64,000 nt of DNA, taken from assembly GCF_003072065.1 (NCBI RefSeq), contig NZ_QCYG01000003.1, positions 186,001-250,000 on the forward strand, given 5' to 3'. The DNA comes from Thalassorhabdomicrobium marinisediminis. Its GTDB lineage: Bacteria > Pseudomonadota > Alphaproteobacteria > Rhodobacterales > Rhodobacteraceae. The translations under genes were made by a program, and so were the position numbers. Positions 16,189 through 24,879 of this stretch are shown here, one piece after another. Positions within the stretch are counted from its first letter, which is position 1. Every line of letters starts with the position of its first letter. Below the pieces are notes generated by a model. That model did not search any database. It saw only the letters and a list, made by a program, of their open reading frames with translations, and had not been told where the DNA came from.

Positions 16189-16548
16189 TTAGGCCATGGC
16201 TGCTTTTGCTTTTTCAACGATGGCACCGAAGGCCTCGGGCTCGTTCACGGCCAGATCGGCCAGAACCTTCCGGTCGACTTCGATACCGGCCAGATTCAGG
16301 CCGTTGATGAAGCGGGAATATGTCAGGGATTCGTCCACCGACCGCACAGCGGCGTTGATCCGCTGGATCCACAGGGCGCGGAAGTTGCGCTTGCGGTTGT
16401 GACGGTCGCGTGTCGCGTATTGGTTCGCCTTGTCGACGGCCTGACGCGCAACCTTGAAGGTGTTGGAGCGACGGCCATAATAGCCCTTCGCTGCATCCGT
16501 TACCTTCTTGTGACGACGATGAGTGACTGTACCACCTTTAACTCGCAT
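16189..16548 (-). CDS. rplT: 50S ribosomal protein L20
   Basis: A 119-residue large-subunit assembly protein that binds 23S rRNA. The sequence ([37 protein letters not shown], then [18 protein letters not shown]) is typical throughout. GGAG precedes the ATG. It is the second gene of the rpmI-rplT operon, 12 bases after rpmI. In other bacteria L20 represses this operon translationally; no leader structure is obvious here. Confidence 0.97.
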   Translation of the reverse strand: MRVKGGTVTHRRHKKVTDAAKGYYGRRSNTFKVARQAVDKANQYATRDRHNRKRNFRALWIQRINAAVRSVDESLTYSRFINGLNLAGIEVDRKVLADLAVNEPEAFGAIVEKAKAAMA

Positions 16549-16560
16549 ATCAGAAACTCC

Positions 16561-16761
16561 TTATCGTGCGTATGGCATCATGGACTTGATGATTTTCTCA
16601 TCAGCCGCACAAAGCGTTGTGGTGCCGCGCGCGTTGCGCAGGAACTTGTTGGAGCGTTTGATCATGCCGTGGCGCTTCCCGGCCTGACCGGCCAGAACGC
16701 GGCCCGTGGCCGTCACTTTGAACCGCTTCTTGCAGCTCGATTTGGTCTTCATCTTAGGCAT
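16561..16761 (-). CDS. rpmI: 50S ribosomal protein L35
   Basis: A 66-residue basic protein, [20 protein letters not shown]..., with the family's central [19 protein letters not shown]. It is preceded by GGAGACGGAA. It heads the rpmI-rplT operon. infC, often the first gene of this operon, is not next to it here. The 127 bases upstream hold no recognisable leader element. Confidence 0.97.
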   Translation of the reverse strand: MPKMKTKSSCKKRFKVTATGRVLAGQAGKRHGMIKRSNKFLRNARGTTTLCAADEKIIKSMMPYAR

Positions 16762-16888
16762 TTCCGTCTCCTCTTTGGGTCGGTAGATGAACGCGACTCG
16801 GCATGCCAGACTGGCCGGACGCGCGGTTGGAAATGGGCATGTAGCCGAGGTTCGCCCCTATCGCAAGCGGATTCGCCTGCGAAGGGCG

Positions 16889-17113
16889 CTAGTAGATGTA
16901 GCGCCCGACGACCGAAACGAAGATGTCGGGAATGTCGGCCAGCGCCACCCCGCCCGGACGGTCGCGGATCGCCAGCACGATCAGCGCGCCGGACACCATG
17001 ACCGCAATCGATGCGGCACGGGGGACCCGACCGTCTGCCAATGCCCCCATTATGGACGGAATGGAAAACCCGCCGACGACAAGGCCGATGACCAGCAAAA
17101 GCTCCGGATCCAT
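16889..17113 (-). CDS. Small membrane protein of unknown function (74 aa)
   Basis: Two hydrophobic segments (MDPELLLVIGLVVGGFSI and AASIAVMVSGALIVLAI) joined by SIMGALADGRVPR, then a C-terminal stretch ending VGRYIY. The ATG at 17113 is preferred over the TTG two codons upstream. It lies between pyk and rpmI on the same strand, 42 bases after pyk. I do not recognise a named family; it looks like a conserved two-helix inner-membrane protein. Confidence 0.72.
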   Translation of the reverse strand: MDPELLLVIGLVVGGFSIPSIMGALADGRVPRAASIAVMVSGALIVLAIRDRPGGVALADIPDIFVSVVGRYIY

Positions 17114-17155
17114 GCTCAAAAACCCTCAAATCAATGTAATTGAGGAAATTAAGCC

Positions 17156-18601
17156 TTACTCGCCGGAAAAAATCAATCGTTCCTCGCACGGTGCCACGCG
17201 CAGGATGTTGGTGCTGCCCGGCGTGTTGAAGGGCACGCCCGCGGTCACGACCACCATGTCGGATGCCTCGGCGATGCCGCTGGCCTTGACCGCGCGGACC
17301 GCTTCGATCACGGCGGTCTTGAACCGGTCGACGACCTTGACGACCATGACGCAATTCGTCCCCCAGCTCAGCGCGAGCCTCCGCACGGTGGCGATGTCGC
17401 TGCTCAGGACCATGATCGGCACGCGGGGGCGTTCCCGCGCGGTCAACAGGGCCGTCGTGCCGGACTGCGAATAACAACAGATCGCCTTGATGTCGGCGGT
17501 CTCGGCAATCTCGCGCGCGGCGGCGACGATCCCGTTGGCGACGGTCTTGCCCGAGGTCTGGCGGGTCGCTTCGACCATCTCGGTATAGGTCGGATCAGCC
17601 TCAACCTCGATGGCGACGTTGTTCATGGTGGTGACCGCTTCAATCGGGAAGTCACCGGCCGCGGATTCCGCCGAGAGCATGATCGCGTCGGTGCCCTCAT
17701 AGATCGCCGTGGCCACGTCCGACACCTCGGCGCGGGTCGGCATGGGTGATTCGATCATCGACTCGAGCATCTGCGTCGCGACGATCACCGGCTTGGCGGC
17801 CTCACGACATTTGAGGATCAGGCGTTTCTGGATAGGCGGCACGTTCTGCACTGGCAACTCGACGCCCAGATCCCCACGCGCGACCATGATGCCGTCGGAC
17901 ACCGCCAGAATGTCATCGAAGGCTTTGACGGCGGCGGGCTTCTCGATCTTCGAGAGCAGCGCTGCACGCCCCTTGGCCAGCTTGCGCGCCTCTTCCACGT
18001 CGGCGGGGCGCTGCACAAAGGACAGCGCCAGCCAGTCGACGCCCAGCTCGCAGACAAACTCAAGATCGCGGCGGTCTTTCTCGGACAGCGCGGCCAGCGG
18101 CAGCACCACGTCGGGGACGTTGACGCCCTTGCGGTTGGAGATCGTGCCCCCGACGAGAACCTCGCAATCGGCGAAGTCGCGGCCGCAGTCCTTCACCTTG
18201 AGCTTGATTTTGCCATCGTTGACCAGCAGGTGCGCGCCCGGTTCAAGCGCGTCGAAAATCTCTTTGTGGGGCAGTTGCACACGCTCATTGGTGCCGGGGG
18301 CGTCGTCGAGATCCAGCCGGAACGATTGCCCGACCTCAAGATCCTCGCCCGCGTCATTGGCGAAAACACCCACCCGCAGCTTCGGCCCCTGAAGGTCGGC
18401 TAGAATGCAGATCGGGCTGTCGAGGTCCTTTTCCACCTGCCGGATGATGCCATGCCGGATGCGGATTTCCTCATGGTCGCCGTGGCTCATGTTCAGGCGG
18501 AACACGTCGGCGCCGGCCTCGTGCAGGGCGCGGATCATCTTGTAATCGTCCGACGCCGGCCCGAGGGTGGCGACAATCTTGACGTTGCGATCGCGTTTCA
18601 T
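17156..18601 (-). CDS. pyk: Pyruvate kinase
   Basis: Glycolytic enzyme converting phosphoenolpyruvate and ADP to pyruvate and ATP, 481 residues. The substrate- and metal-binding residues are in place: KIVATLGPAS and RLNMSHGDH at the N-terminus, the active-site Lys/Glu segment LLSKIEKP, MVARGDLGVE, and the signature MLESMIESPMPTRAEVSDVA. The C-terminal domain (SGTTALLTARERPRVPI) is complete. The start ATG (MKRDRNVKIVATLGP) is normal. It is divergent from the N-formylglutamate amidohydrolase gene. Confidence 0.97.
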   Translation of the reverse strand: MKRDRNVKIVATLGPASDDYKMIRALHEAGADVFRLNMSHGDHEEIRIRHGIIRQVEKDLDSPICILADLQGPKLRVGVFANDAGEDLEVGQSFRLDLDDAPGTNERVQLPHKEIFDALEPGAHLLVNDGKIKLKVKDCGRDFADCEVLVGGTISNRKGVNVPDVVLPLAALSEKDRRDLEFVCELGVDWLALSFVQRPADVEEARKLAKGRAALLSKIEKPAAVKAFDDILAVSDGIMVARGDLGVELPVQNVPPIQKRLILKCREAAKPVIVATQMLESMIESPMPTRAEVSDVATAIYEGTDAIMLSAESAAGDFPIEAVTTMNNVAIEVEADPTYTEMVEATRQTSGKTVANGIVAAAREIAETADIKAICCYSQSGTTALLTARERPRVPIMVLSSDIATVRRLALSWGTNCVMVVKVVDRFKTAVIEAVRAVKASGIAEASDMVVVTAGVPFNTPGSTNILRVAPCEERLIFSGE

Positions 18602-18707
18602 GGTGCTATTCCTCGTGTCTGCGGCGAAGGCCGCGCGTGTTATCGCTAACGGCTCGGGCGCTTTATACCCGTTTCACCCGGCCCTACAACTGCACCACGG
18701 CAAACAT

Positions 18708-19487
18708 ATGAACAAGACCTTCCACCCCACCACGTCCCACACGCCCTTTCATATCCACGGGGGCGACCGCCAGTCGCGCTGGTTGATCACCTGCGATCAC
18801 GCGGCCAACACGGTGCCTGCCTGCGTGGGCGGGGGCGATCTGGGGCTTGCCCCTGCGGATATGGAGCGCCACATCGCCTATGATGTGGGCGCGGCGGGGG
18901 TGACGCGGGCGCTGGCCGATGCGCTGGGCGCGCCCGCGGTGCTGTCGAACTTCTCGCGGCTGGTGATCGATCCGAACCGCGGGCTGGACGATCCGACGCT
19001 GCTGATGAAGCTTTACGACGGCTCTGTGATCCCGGCCAACCGCGACGCGGACGCGGTCGAGAAGGCGCGGCGGGTCGATGCGTTCTACACGCCCTATCAC
19101 CAGGCCGTCGCCGATTGTGCCGCGCGGCGCGACGATACGGTCGTGATCTCGGTCCACAGTTTCACGCCTCGGCTGAACGGACGCCGCCCGCGCCCCTGGC
19201 ACATCGGCATCCTGCATGCCTTCGACAACCGGCTGGCGGAGCCGCTGATCGCGCTGCTGCGCGAAGAACCGGACCTTTGCGTCGGTGACAACGAACCCTA
19301 TGCGGGCCACCTGCCCGGCGATTCGCTGGACCGACATGCCCTGCAGACGGGCCGCGCCAATGCCTTGGTTGAACTGCGCAATGATCTGATACAGTCTGAA
19401 GCGGACCAACAGCACTGGGGCGCGCGTCTGGCACCGATCCTGCGCGCCGCCCTGTCCCGAATGGAGGCCGCCGATGCCGCAGATTGA
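18708..19487 (+). CDS. N-formylglutamate amidohydrolase family protein
   Basis: A 259-residue metal-dependent deformylase-type protein, related to HutG of histidine degradation (N-formyl-L-glutamate to L-glutamate plus formate). Typical elements are LITCDHAANTVP, HIAYDVGAAGVTRAL, LSNFSRLVIDPNR, VVISVHSFTP and WHIGILH. No other histidine-utilisation gene is in the window, so the true acylamino-acid substrate is uncertain. The ATG at 18708 is chosen because the upstream frame runs through the divergent promoter region of pyk. It overlaps the next gene by 14 bases. Confidence 0.9.
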   Translation: MNKTFHPTTSHTPFHIHGGDRQSRWLITCDHAANTVPACVGGGDLGLAPADMERHIAYDVGAAGVTRALADALGAPAVLSNFSRLVIDPNRGLDDPTLLMKLYDGSVIPANRDADAVEKARRVDAFYTPYHQAVADCAARRDDTVVISVHSFTPRLNGRRPRPWHIGILHAFDNRLAEPLIALLREEPDLCVGDNEPYAGHLPGDSLDRHALQTGRANALVELRNDLIQSEADQQHWGARLAPILRAALSRMEAADAAD

Positions 19488-19797
19488 CCCGCAAACGCAA
19501 ATCGAACTGGAAGCCGCCGCCTTCCGCCGTTTGCAAAAGCACTTGATGGAAGATCGCACCGATGTGCAGAACATCGACCTGATGAACCTTGCCGGATTCT
19601 GCCGCAACTGCCTGAGCCGCTGGTATCAGGAGGCGGCCGCCGAACGCGGGATCGAGATGAGCAAGGACGAGGGGCGCGAAGCGTTCTACGGGATGACCAT
19701 GGCCGAGTGGAAGGCCAACCACCAGACGCCATCCACCCCCGAACAGGATGCCGCATTCACGCAGGCCTTCGCCGAGAACGTCACCGATAAGTCCTGA
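19474..19797 (+). CDS. DUF1244 family protein
   Basis: A 107-residue protein matching DUF1244: FRRLQKHLMEDRTDVQNIDLMN, FCRNCLSRWYQEAA and REAFYGMTMAEWKANHQ are signatures of the family. The paired Cys in FCRNC and nearby His suggest a possible metal site, but no function is known. It overlaps the end of the deformylase gene, so it is co-transcribed. Confidence 0.92.
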   Translation: MPQIDPQTQIELEAAAFRRLQKHLMEDRTDVQNIDLMNLAGFCRNCLSRWYQEAAAERGIEMSKDEGREAFYGMTMAEWKANHQTPSTPEQDAAFTQAFAENVTDKS

Positions 19798-19819
19798 GCC
19801 TTGCGGTCCGCCGGGGCCA

Positions 19820-20464
19820 TTAGCGGTGTTTAAACACCGGCTCCCCCGCCCCTGACAGCGTTTGCGCCTGCGTGACCCAATCGTCGCGCGCGATACGCCC
19901 CTTCGGCCCACCAAGATGGCTTTCCATCCAAGCGATATTCTCGGGCGTCCACGCAGCGATCTGGTCATAATGCCAGATACCCAACCGGTTGCAGGCGGTC
20001 GCGATCTTGCGTCCGACGCCCTTGATCCGGGTCAGATCGTCCGCAATGCCGTCGCGCGGTTCAGCCAGCGTGTCCGGCTTTCCGGTCTTATCAGGTGTCG
20101 GCTGAGGGGCTGTCCTGAGCGGGTTCGGTGCGGCAATGGGGGCCAGACCCGGGACCGGCTGGGGCGTCACGGCTGCCTGTGCGGGCACCTCACCGGGGGC
20201 CAGCGCCGCCTCGGGCCGGCGATAGCCTCCGCCCTGCATCGGCGGGATGTCCTCACCCGCGTCATCAGCCCAGGCGGCCTGGACGCGGGCGCGTTGCAAC
20301 TCGGCCCGCAGGCGCTGGATTTCGTCGTTGCGGGCGGTCAGGTCACGCGCGGCGGCAGAGCGACCGCCCCAGATCAGCCAGCCCGAGAGCACACCGACCA
20401 GCCCCGCCAGCGCCAGAAGCCCCCAGATCTCGGCCAGCAGAAAGGTCATGCCCTCAAGCGTCAT
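19820..20464 (-). CDS. Membrane-anchored coiled-coil protein with C-terminal helix-hairpin-helix-like domain
   Basis: 214 residues. There is one transmembrane helix (about 8-32, IWGLLALAGLVGVLSGWLIW), a short coiled coil (DLTARNDEIQRLRAELQRARVQ), a long Pro/Ala-rich linker, and a C-terminal domain of about 70 residues: DDLTRIKGVGRKI...LGIWHYDQIAAWT...GRIARDDWVTQAQTL. That domain is the helix-hairpin-helix-like module often seen fused to NADH dehydrogenase or ribosomal proteins in Rhodobacterales. It lies 6 bases downstream of the OmpA gene, so they form an operon. A similar arrangement occurs at 41306-43620. Confidence 0.75.
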   Translation of the reverse strand: MTLEGMTFLLAEIWGLLALAGLVGVLSGWLIWGGRSAAARDLTARNDEIQRLRAELQRARVQAAWADDAGEDIPPMQGGGYRRPEAALAPGEVPAQAAVTPQPVPGLAPIAAPNPLRTAPQPTPDKTGKPDTLAEPRDGIADDLTRIKGVGRKIATACNRLGIWHYDQIAAWTPENIAWMESHLGGPKGRIARDDWVTQAQTLSGAGEPVFKHR

Positions 20465-20470
20465 CGCGCG

Positions 20471-22780
20471 CTACTCCTCTGCCGCATCCGGGGTTTCTTC
20501 AGGGTCGGTTTCCGTGGCCTCTGACTCTTCTTCGCCCGCGTCATCGAGTGCGCCTGCGCCAGTCTCACCCTCATCAGTGCCAGCGTCGGCGCTCCCCTCC
20601 GCATCGGTGGCCTCATCTGTCGCCAGGCCATCGGCCTCCCCCTCGGGCGAGGTCCATCTCAGCGTCGTCCGCCGGTTGGCCGCCCGCCCCTCTTCGGTTT
20701 CGTTGTCCGCAATCGGCTCGGACTGCCCGTAGCCCACGGCGGTCATCGCCGCCCCGTCAAGATCGCGCGACAGCAAGGCGGTCAGCACCGCATTGGCGCG
20801 ATCGAAGCTAAGCGCCTGATTGATCTCTTCCGATCCGGTAGAATCGGTGTGGCCGCCGATCTCGAGCATCAGACCCGCGTCCAGACAGGGCTTGGCCACG
20901 GCGGCAATCGCGTTGATCGCGCGGATTGAGGTCGCATCCAGCCGGTCGGAGCCGGACAGGAAGGTGATCTTGTTCCGCGCCAGCACCGCATCGGCCTGTT
21001 CGGTGCAGGTTTCGGCATCGGGTTCGAAAGCCAGGACCGGAAGCCAGTATTTGCCGGTGAACACCTCTTCCAGACCGGTCGTCGCATTCCGGCGGGTGCT
21101 GCCCTCGGGCAGGGTCACGTCAGACGGGGCGATGGAAAAGGCCACGGTGGCAGGCAATTTCTCGGCCAGATCGACCGCCATAACGTCCAGCTCAACCCCC
21201 GGCGTGGCCACCAGATCCAGCGCGGAGCCGCCCCCCTCCCGCGCAAAGGTCAGCGTTTCCACCTCGGGCAAGACCTCAGACAGCACGTCAAGCACGCCAA
21301 GGCTGCCTTGCGTCTCGCTGTCCTCGGCCGCCACCGCAGGCGCGCCCGCGATCTCAACCCCCAGCGCGGCTTCCATGTCCGCAACGCTCAGCCCCGCGGG
21401 CAACCGCCCTTCGACGTGGGCACCATCGGTGGTGGAAAAACGCAAGGTCCAGGCGGCGGGGCTGCCATCGTCAAGATAGGTGATGTCGCGGGTGATGGTG
21501 ACACTGTCGGCCACCGAGGCCAGCACGTCATCCATCAGTACCGCAACCTGCGGCGTGGTGGCGGTGCCGGTCAGGTGGATCGCCTCGGCATCGACCTGCA
21601 CCCGGCCCGTGTCCAGCAGGGCGAGTGCGGCAATCCCCGCGTCGGCATTGCGTCGGAACGCCACGGCCCCGTCCGCCTGCGGATGCTCGTCCAGATCAAG
21701 GCTGGGCTCCACCCCGGCTGGGCCATTGGGCACGAAGCCTTCGGGCACCGCTCCGGTGGCGGTGGCAGTCTCGCCGTCCCAGTCCATCACCAGACCGACC
21801 GGCTGAACCTCTTCCACCACCGTCAGGTCCTGCGTCACGTCGAACGCATCGGGGATTTCGCCCAACATGGCTTGCGCCTTCTCCACCGCGTCAGGCGCGC
21901 CCGACCCGGTGAGCGTGACCGCGTCGCCCTCAATCTCGAGCCGCCCCTCGACCAGCGCGCCCAGCGCCTCAATCGCGGCCCGCGCCATGGCCGGCCAGGC
22001 GGTGTTCTCGGCGGTGCGCACCGACTGCGTCACGTCAACGGCCCCGTTGCCCAAGATTACCTCCGACACCGCTTCCGGCAGATCTGCGGGCACCTTGCCC
22101 TGCCCCGAGAGGCGTCCGTCGTCCAGCGTCAGGCTCAGGCGCAGCGGCGTGCCGTCATCCTCGACCTCGATCTCATCGGCGACGGTATAGGCCTTGGGAA
22201 GCGCGTCGAGTGTGGCCTGCAACGCCTCAGCCTCGCGTGGGGTGGGGGCGAGCGCGGCGAGCGTGATTGCGCGATCCGACAACATCACCTCGCCCGAGCG
22301 CAACGGCGCGAGCGCTTCCGCAAGCGTGGCCACGACCTCAGCCCAATCCTCATCTGGCGCACCGGTGGCGAGCGTCAGATCCGCCTCGTCCCCGTCGGGA
22401 AATCCATCGATCAAGGCCGCTTTCGCCGCGTCATCCGGCACGGGGCCCGCAACCGAAATCGCGCCCTCCTCCGTCCGGCGCAGGGTCAACTCATAAGGCG
22501 AGGCCAGCGGCAGGGTCTCGACCTCGAACGCCACCTGACGCAGCCCGTCGATCCGCTCGAACTCCGCGAGCCTGTCCACGTAAGCTGCCAGATCCGTCAC
22601 CGTGCCGGTCACGCGCAGATCCCGCCCGCGCACCTCGGTTTGAAGCGCGTCGGGCGCGGCGGCCTGCCGCGCCACTTCGGCCAGTGCGCCTTCGATCCGG
22701 GGCGCGGCCGACGTCGTCGCCCACAGACCCAATCCGCTGATACCAAACCCGAAAACTACACACCCCAACAGCTTGCGCAC
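20471..22780 (-). CDS. OmpA/BON family envelope protein (769 aa)
   Basis: Starts at GTG with GGAGGGACC upstream. It has an N-terminal hydrophobic anchor (LLGCVVFGFGISGLGLWA), then a long series of BON-like repeats (about 40-590; each mixes 'GTVTDLAAYV..L'-type strands with acidic loops). A C-terminal OmpA peptidoglycan-binding domain follows (about 600-710), with ITFLSGSDRLD, IGGHTDSTGSEEIN, SFDRANAVL and GYGQSEPIADNETEEGRAANRR. The last 55 or so residues are an acidic Glu/Asp/Ala tail. It probably links the inner membrane or periplasm to the cell wall. A shorter paralogue lies at 41629-43620. Confidence 0.85.
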   Translation of the reverse strand: MRKLLGCVVFGFGISGLGLWATTSAAPRIEGALAEVARQAAAPDALQTEVRGRDLRVTGTVTDLAAYVDRLAEFERIDGLRQVAFEVETLPLASPYELTLRRTEEGAISVAGPVPDDAAKAALIDGFPDGDEADLTLATGAPDEDWAEVVATLAEALAPLRSGEVMLSDRAITLAALAPTPREAEALQATLDALPKAYTVADEIEVEDDGTPLRLSLTLDDGRLSGQGKVPADLPEAVSEVILGNGAVDVTQSVRTAENTAWPAMARAAIEALGALVEGRLEIEGDAVTLTGSGAPDAVEKAQAMLGEIPDAFDVTQDLTVVEEVQPVGLVMDWDGETATATGAVPEGFVPNGPAGVEPSLDLDEHPQADGAVAFRRNADAGIAALALLDTGRVQVDAEAIHLTGTATTPQVAVLMDDVLASVADSVTITRDITYLDDGSPAAWTLRFSTTDGAHVEGRLPAGLSVADMEAALGVEIAGAPAVAAEDSETQGSLGVLDVLSEVLPEVETLTFAREGGGSALDLVATPGVELDVMAVDLAEKLPATVAFSIAPSDVTLPEGSTRRNATTGLEEVFTGKYWLPVLAFEPDAETCTEQADAVLARNKITFLSGSDRLDATSIRAINAIAAVAKPCLDAGLMLEIGGHTDSTGSEEINQALSFDRANAVLTALLSRDLDGAAMTAVGYGQSEPIADNETEEGRAANRRTTLRWTSPEGEADGLATDEATDAEGSADAGTDEGETGAGALDDAGEEESEATETDPEETPDAAEE

Positions 22781-22875
22781 GGTCCCTCCGATCTCTCGTC
22801 ACGTCCATGAATGACGCACGGTCACTATGAACGCGGCGACAGGGGTCATGCAAGCAGGCTGCGGCGCGGCGGCAA

Positions 22876-23736
22876 TCAGACGGCGGCCTTGCGGCTTTCC
22901 TCAAGGTAGATGTCGCGCAACCGACCGGCCACCGGACCGGGGGCACCACTGCCAATGGCCGCGCCGTCGATCTCGACCACGGGCATGACGAAGGTCGAGG
23001 CGGAGGTGACGAACGCTTCATCCGCCTGCTGCGCCTCTTTGATGGTGAAGGCGCGCTCCTCAACCTTCATCTGCGCCTCACGCGCGAAGCGCAGCACCGC
23101 CGCGCGAGTAATTCCGTGCAGGATGTCGTTGGACAGGTGCCGTGTGATGATCGTGTCGCCCTTGACGATATAGGCGTTGTTCGACGTGCCCTCGGTCACG
23201 TGGCCGTCTTCGACCAGCCACGCATCGTCACAGCCCGCCGCCTTGGCCATCATCTTGCCCATGGAGGGATACAGAAGCTGCGTCGTCTTGATGTCGCGCC
23301 GCCCCCAGCGCTGATCCTCGATCGAGATGATCTTGAACCCTTCGCGCGCCTTCGGGTTGTCCGCCAGACCGGGCTTGTTCTGGGTGAACAGCACCAGCGT
23401 CGGCTTCACGCTGGCGTCGGGATAGACAAAGTCGCGGTCCCCGGCGCTGCCGCGGCTCACCTGCAAATAGATCATGCCCTCATTGATGTCGTTCCGGCGC
23501 ACCAACTCGCGGTGAATCTCGAGCAGGTCGTCAAAGGCGTCGGGCTTTTGCATGTCCAATTCGGCTAGCGACCGCTCCAGCCGTTTGGCGTGGCCTGCGA
23601 AATCGATCAGCTTGCCATCCAGCACCGAGGTGACTTCATAGACCCCGTCCGCCATCAGGAACGACCGGTCGAAGATCGAGATCTTCGCCTCCTCCTCGGG
23701 CAGATAGTCTCCGTTGAGATATACGATACGGCTCAT
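22876..23736 (-). CDS. Class IV aminotransferase, probable D-amino acid transaminase
   Basis: A 286-residue PLP enzyme of fold type IV. The N-terminus (MSRIVYLNGDYLPEEEAKISIFDRSFLMADGVYEVT) matches D-amino acid transaminases, with TSNNAYIV and the PLP-binding region later. The ATG at 23736 follows AAGGAGACC. Such enzymes move amino groups between D-amino acids and 2-oxo acids, typically D-Ala and D-Glu. Its place right after dgcN-dgcA on the same strand supports a D-amino acid role over branched-chain transamination or aminodeoxychorismate lyase. Confidence 0.85.
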   Translation of the reverse strand: MSRIVYLNGDYLPEEEAKISIFDRSFLMADGVYEVTSVLDGKLIDFAGHAKRLERSLAELDMQKPDAFDDLLEIHRELVRRNDINEGMIYLQVSRGSAGDRDFVYPDASVKPTLVLFTQNKPGLADNPKAREGFKIISIEDQRWGRRDIKTTQLLYPSMGKMMAKAAGCDDAWLVEDGHVTEGTSNNAYIVKGDTIITRHLSNDILHGITRAAVLRFAREAQMKVEERAFTIKEAQQADEAFVTSASTFVMPVVEIDGAAIGSGAPGPVAGRLRDIYLEESRKAAV

Positions 23737-23842
23737 GCGGTGGTCTCCTTGAAAGTGCGTATGCGTCCGACACGGTCGGGACGGGAATAGGGGATCGGTC
23801 AGCCCGGTGAAAGGACCTCTGTGGTGGCAACCACCCGCGGTC

Positions 23843-24808
23843 TCAGCCCCACAGGGCCGCCTGTGGTGGATGCACGCCCGCTGCATCGAAAGTCAGCGGC
23901 GCGTCACGGTCTTCGGCCAACAGCAGCGGCCCGTCCAGATCGACGATCTCGGCGCCTTGGGCCACGATTGTTGCGGGGGCCATGGCCAGCGATGAGCCGA
24001 CCATGCAGCCGACCATCACCTCGTAGCCTTCGGCCCGCGCGGCCTCGTTCAGGCGCAGCGCCTCGGTCAGCCCGCCGGTCTTGTCGAGCTTGATGTTCAC
24101 CATATCATATTTGCCCTTGAGCGCGGGCAGGGACGCGGTGTCATGGCAACTTTCATCGGCACAGACCGGAAGCGGCCGCGCGATCTCGCCCAACATATCA
24201 TCCTGACCAGCTGGCAAAGGCTGCTCAACCATCGCCACGCCCAGACGAAGCAGATGCGGCGCAAGGTCGGAATAGACCTCGGCGGTCCAGCCTTCGTTGG
24301 CATCGACGATAATCCGGCTGTCGGGCGCACCTGCGCGGACCGCCTCCAGCCGCGCCATGTCGTCCGGCGTGCCCAGCTTGATCTTCAACAAGGGCCGGTG
24401 CGCATGCCGCGCCGCCGCCTGCTGCATCTTCTCGGGCGTATCCAGCGACAGGGTAAACGCGGTGACACAGGGCCCCGGCGCGGGCCGGTCCAACAGCTCC
24501 CAGACGCGCTTGCCCGCGGCCTTCGCCTCAAGGTCCCAAAGCGCGCAGTCCACCGCGTTGCGTGCGGCACCGGGCTCCAGCAGATCGTAAAGCGCCCCGC
24601 GCGTGACATCCGCGGGCAGCCCTTCGATCTGCGCCGTCACGCTCTCCAGTGTCTCGTCGTAGCGGGCATAGGGCACGCATTCGCCCCAACCCGCCGCGCC
24701 ATCCCGCGCAATGCGCACGGTCAGCACCTTCGCCTCGGTCCGCGACCCGCGCGAGATGGTGAACACCTCGGCCAGTCGGAACACATCCTGCTCTACGGTG
24801 ATGGTCAT
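23843..24808 (-). CDS. dgcA: Enolase-superfamily racemase, DgcA type (N-acetyl-D-glutamate racemase)
   Basis: A 321-residue member of the muconate lactonising/dipeptide-epimerase group. The catalytic pattern is visible: LKIKLG (Lys-x-Lys), VDANEGW, EQPLP and ADESCH (metal ligands), and IKLDKTGGLTEAL (second-face Lys). Many such genes are annotated dipeptide epimerase, but its neighbour is a DUF1611/DgcN gene. In the marine D-glutamate pathway, as I know it, DgcN N-acetylates D-Glu and DgcA epimerises N-acetyl-D-Glu to the L-form. Specificity is therefore inferred from synteny. A dispersed intergenic motif lies in its 71-base leader. Confidence 0.85.
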   Translation of the reverse strand: MTITVEQDVFRLAEVFTISRGSRTEAKVLTVRIARDGAAGWGECVPYARYDETLESVTAQIEGLPADVTRGALYDLLEPGAARNAVDCALWDLEAKAAGKRVWELLDRPAPGPCVTAFTLSLDTPEKMQQAAARHAHRPLLKIKLGTPDDMARLEAVRAGAPDSRIIVDANEGWTAEVYSDLAPHLLRLGVAMVEQPLPAGQDDMLGEIARPLPVCADESCHDTASLPALKGKYDMVNIKLDKTGGLTEALRLNEAARAEGYEVMVGCMVGSSLAMAPATIVAQGAEIVDLDGPLLLAEDRDAPLTFDAAGVHPPQAALWG

Positions 24809-24820
24809 CGCCGCCCCCTG

Positions 24821-24860
24821 CTTCTCTGGTTCCTCAAATACCTCCGCCGGAGGCTCCGAC
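24821..24860 (-). repeat. Dispersed intergenic motif, copy B
   Basis: It lies in the dgcN-dgcA gap, 13 bases before the dgcA start. Read on the minus strand it ends GGTATTTGAGGAACCAGAG. It is nearly identical in this half to copy C upstream of lysA, and in its GC-rich half to copy A after recR. Confidence 0.6.
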
Positions 24861-24879
24861 GGTGGCCGGTCTCGCTGAC

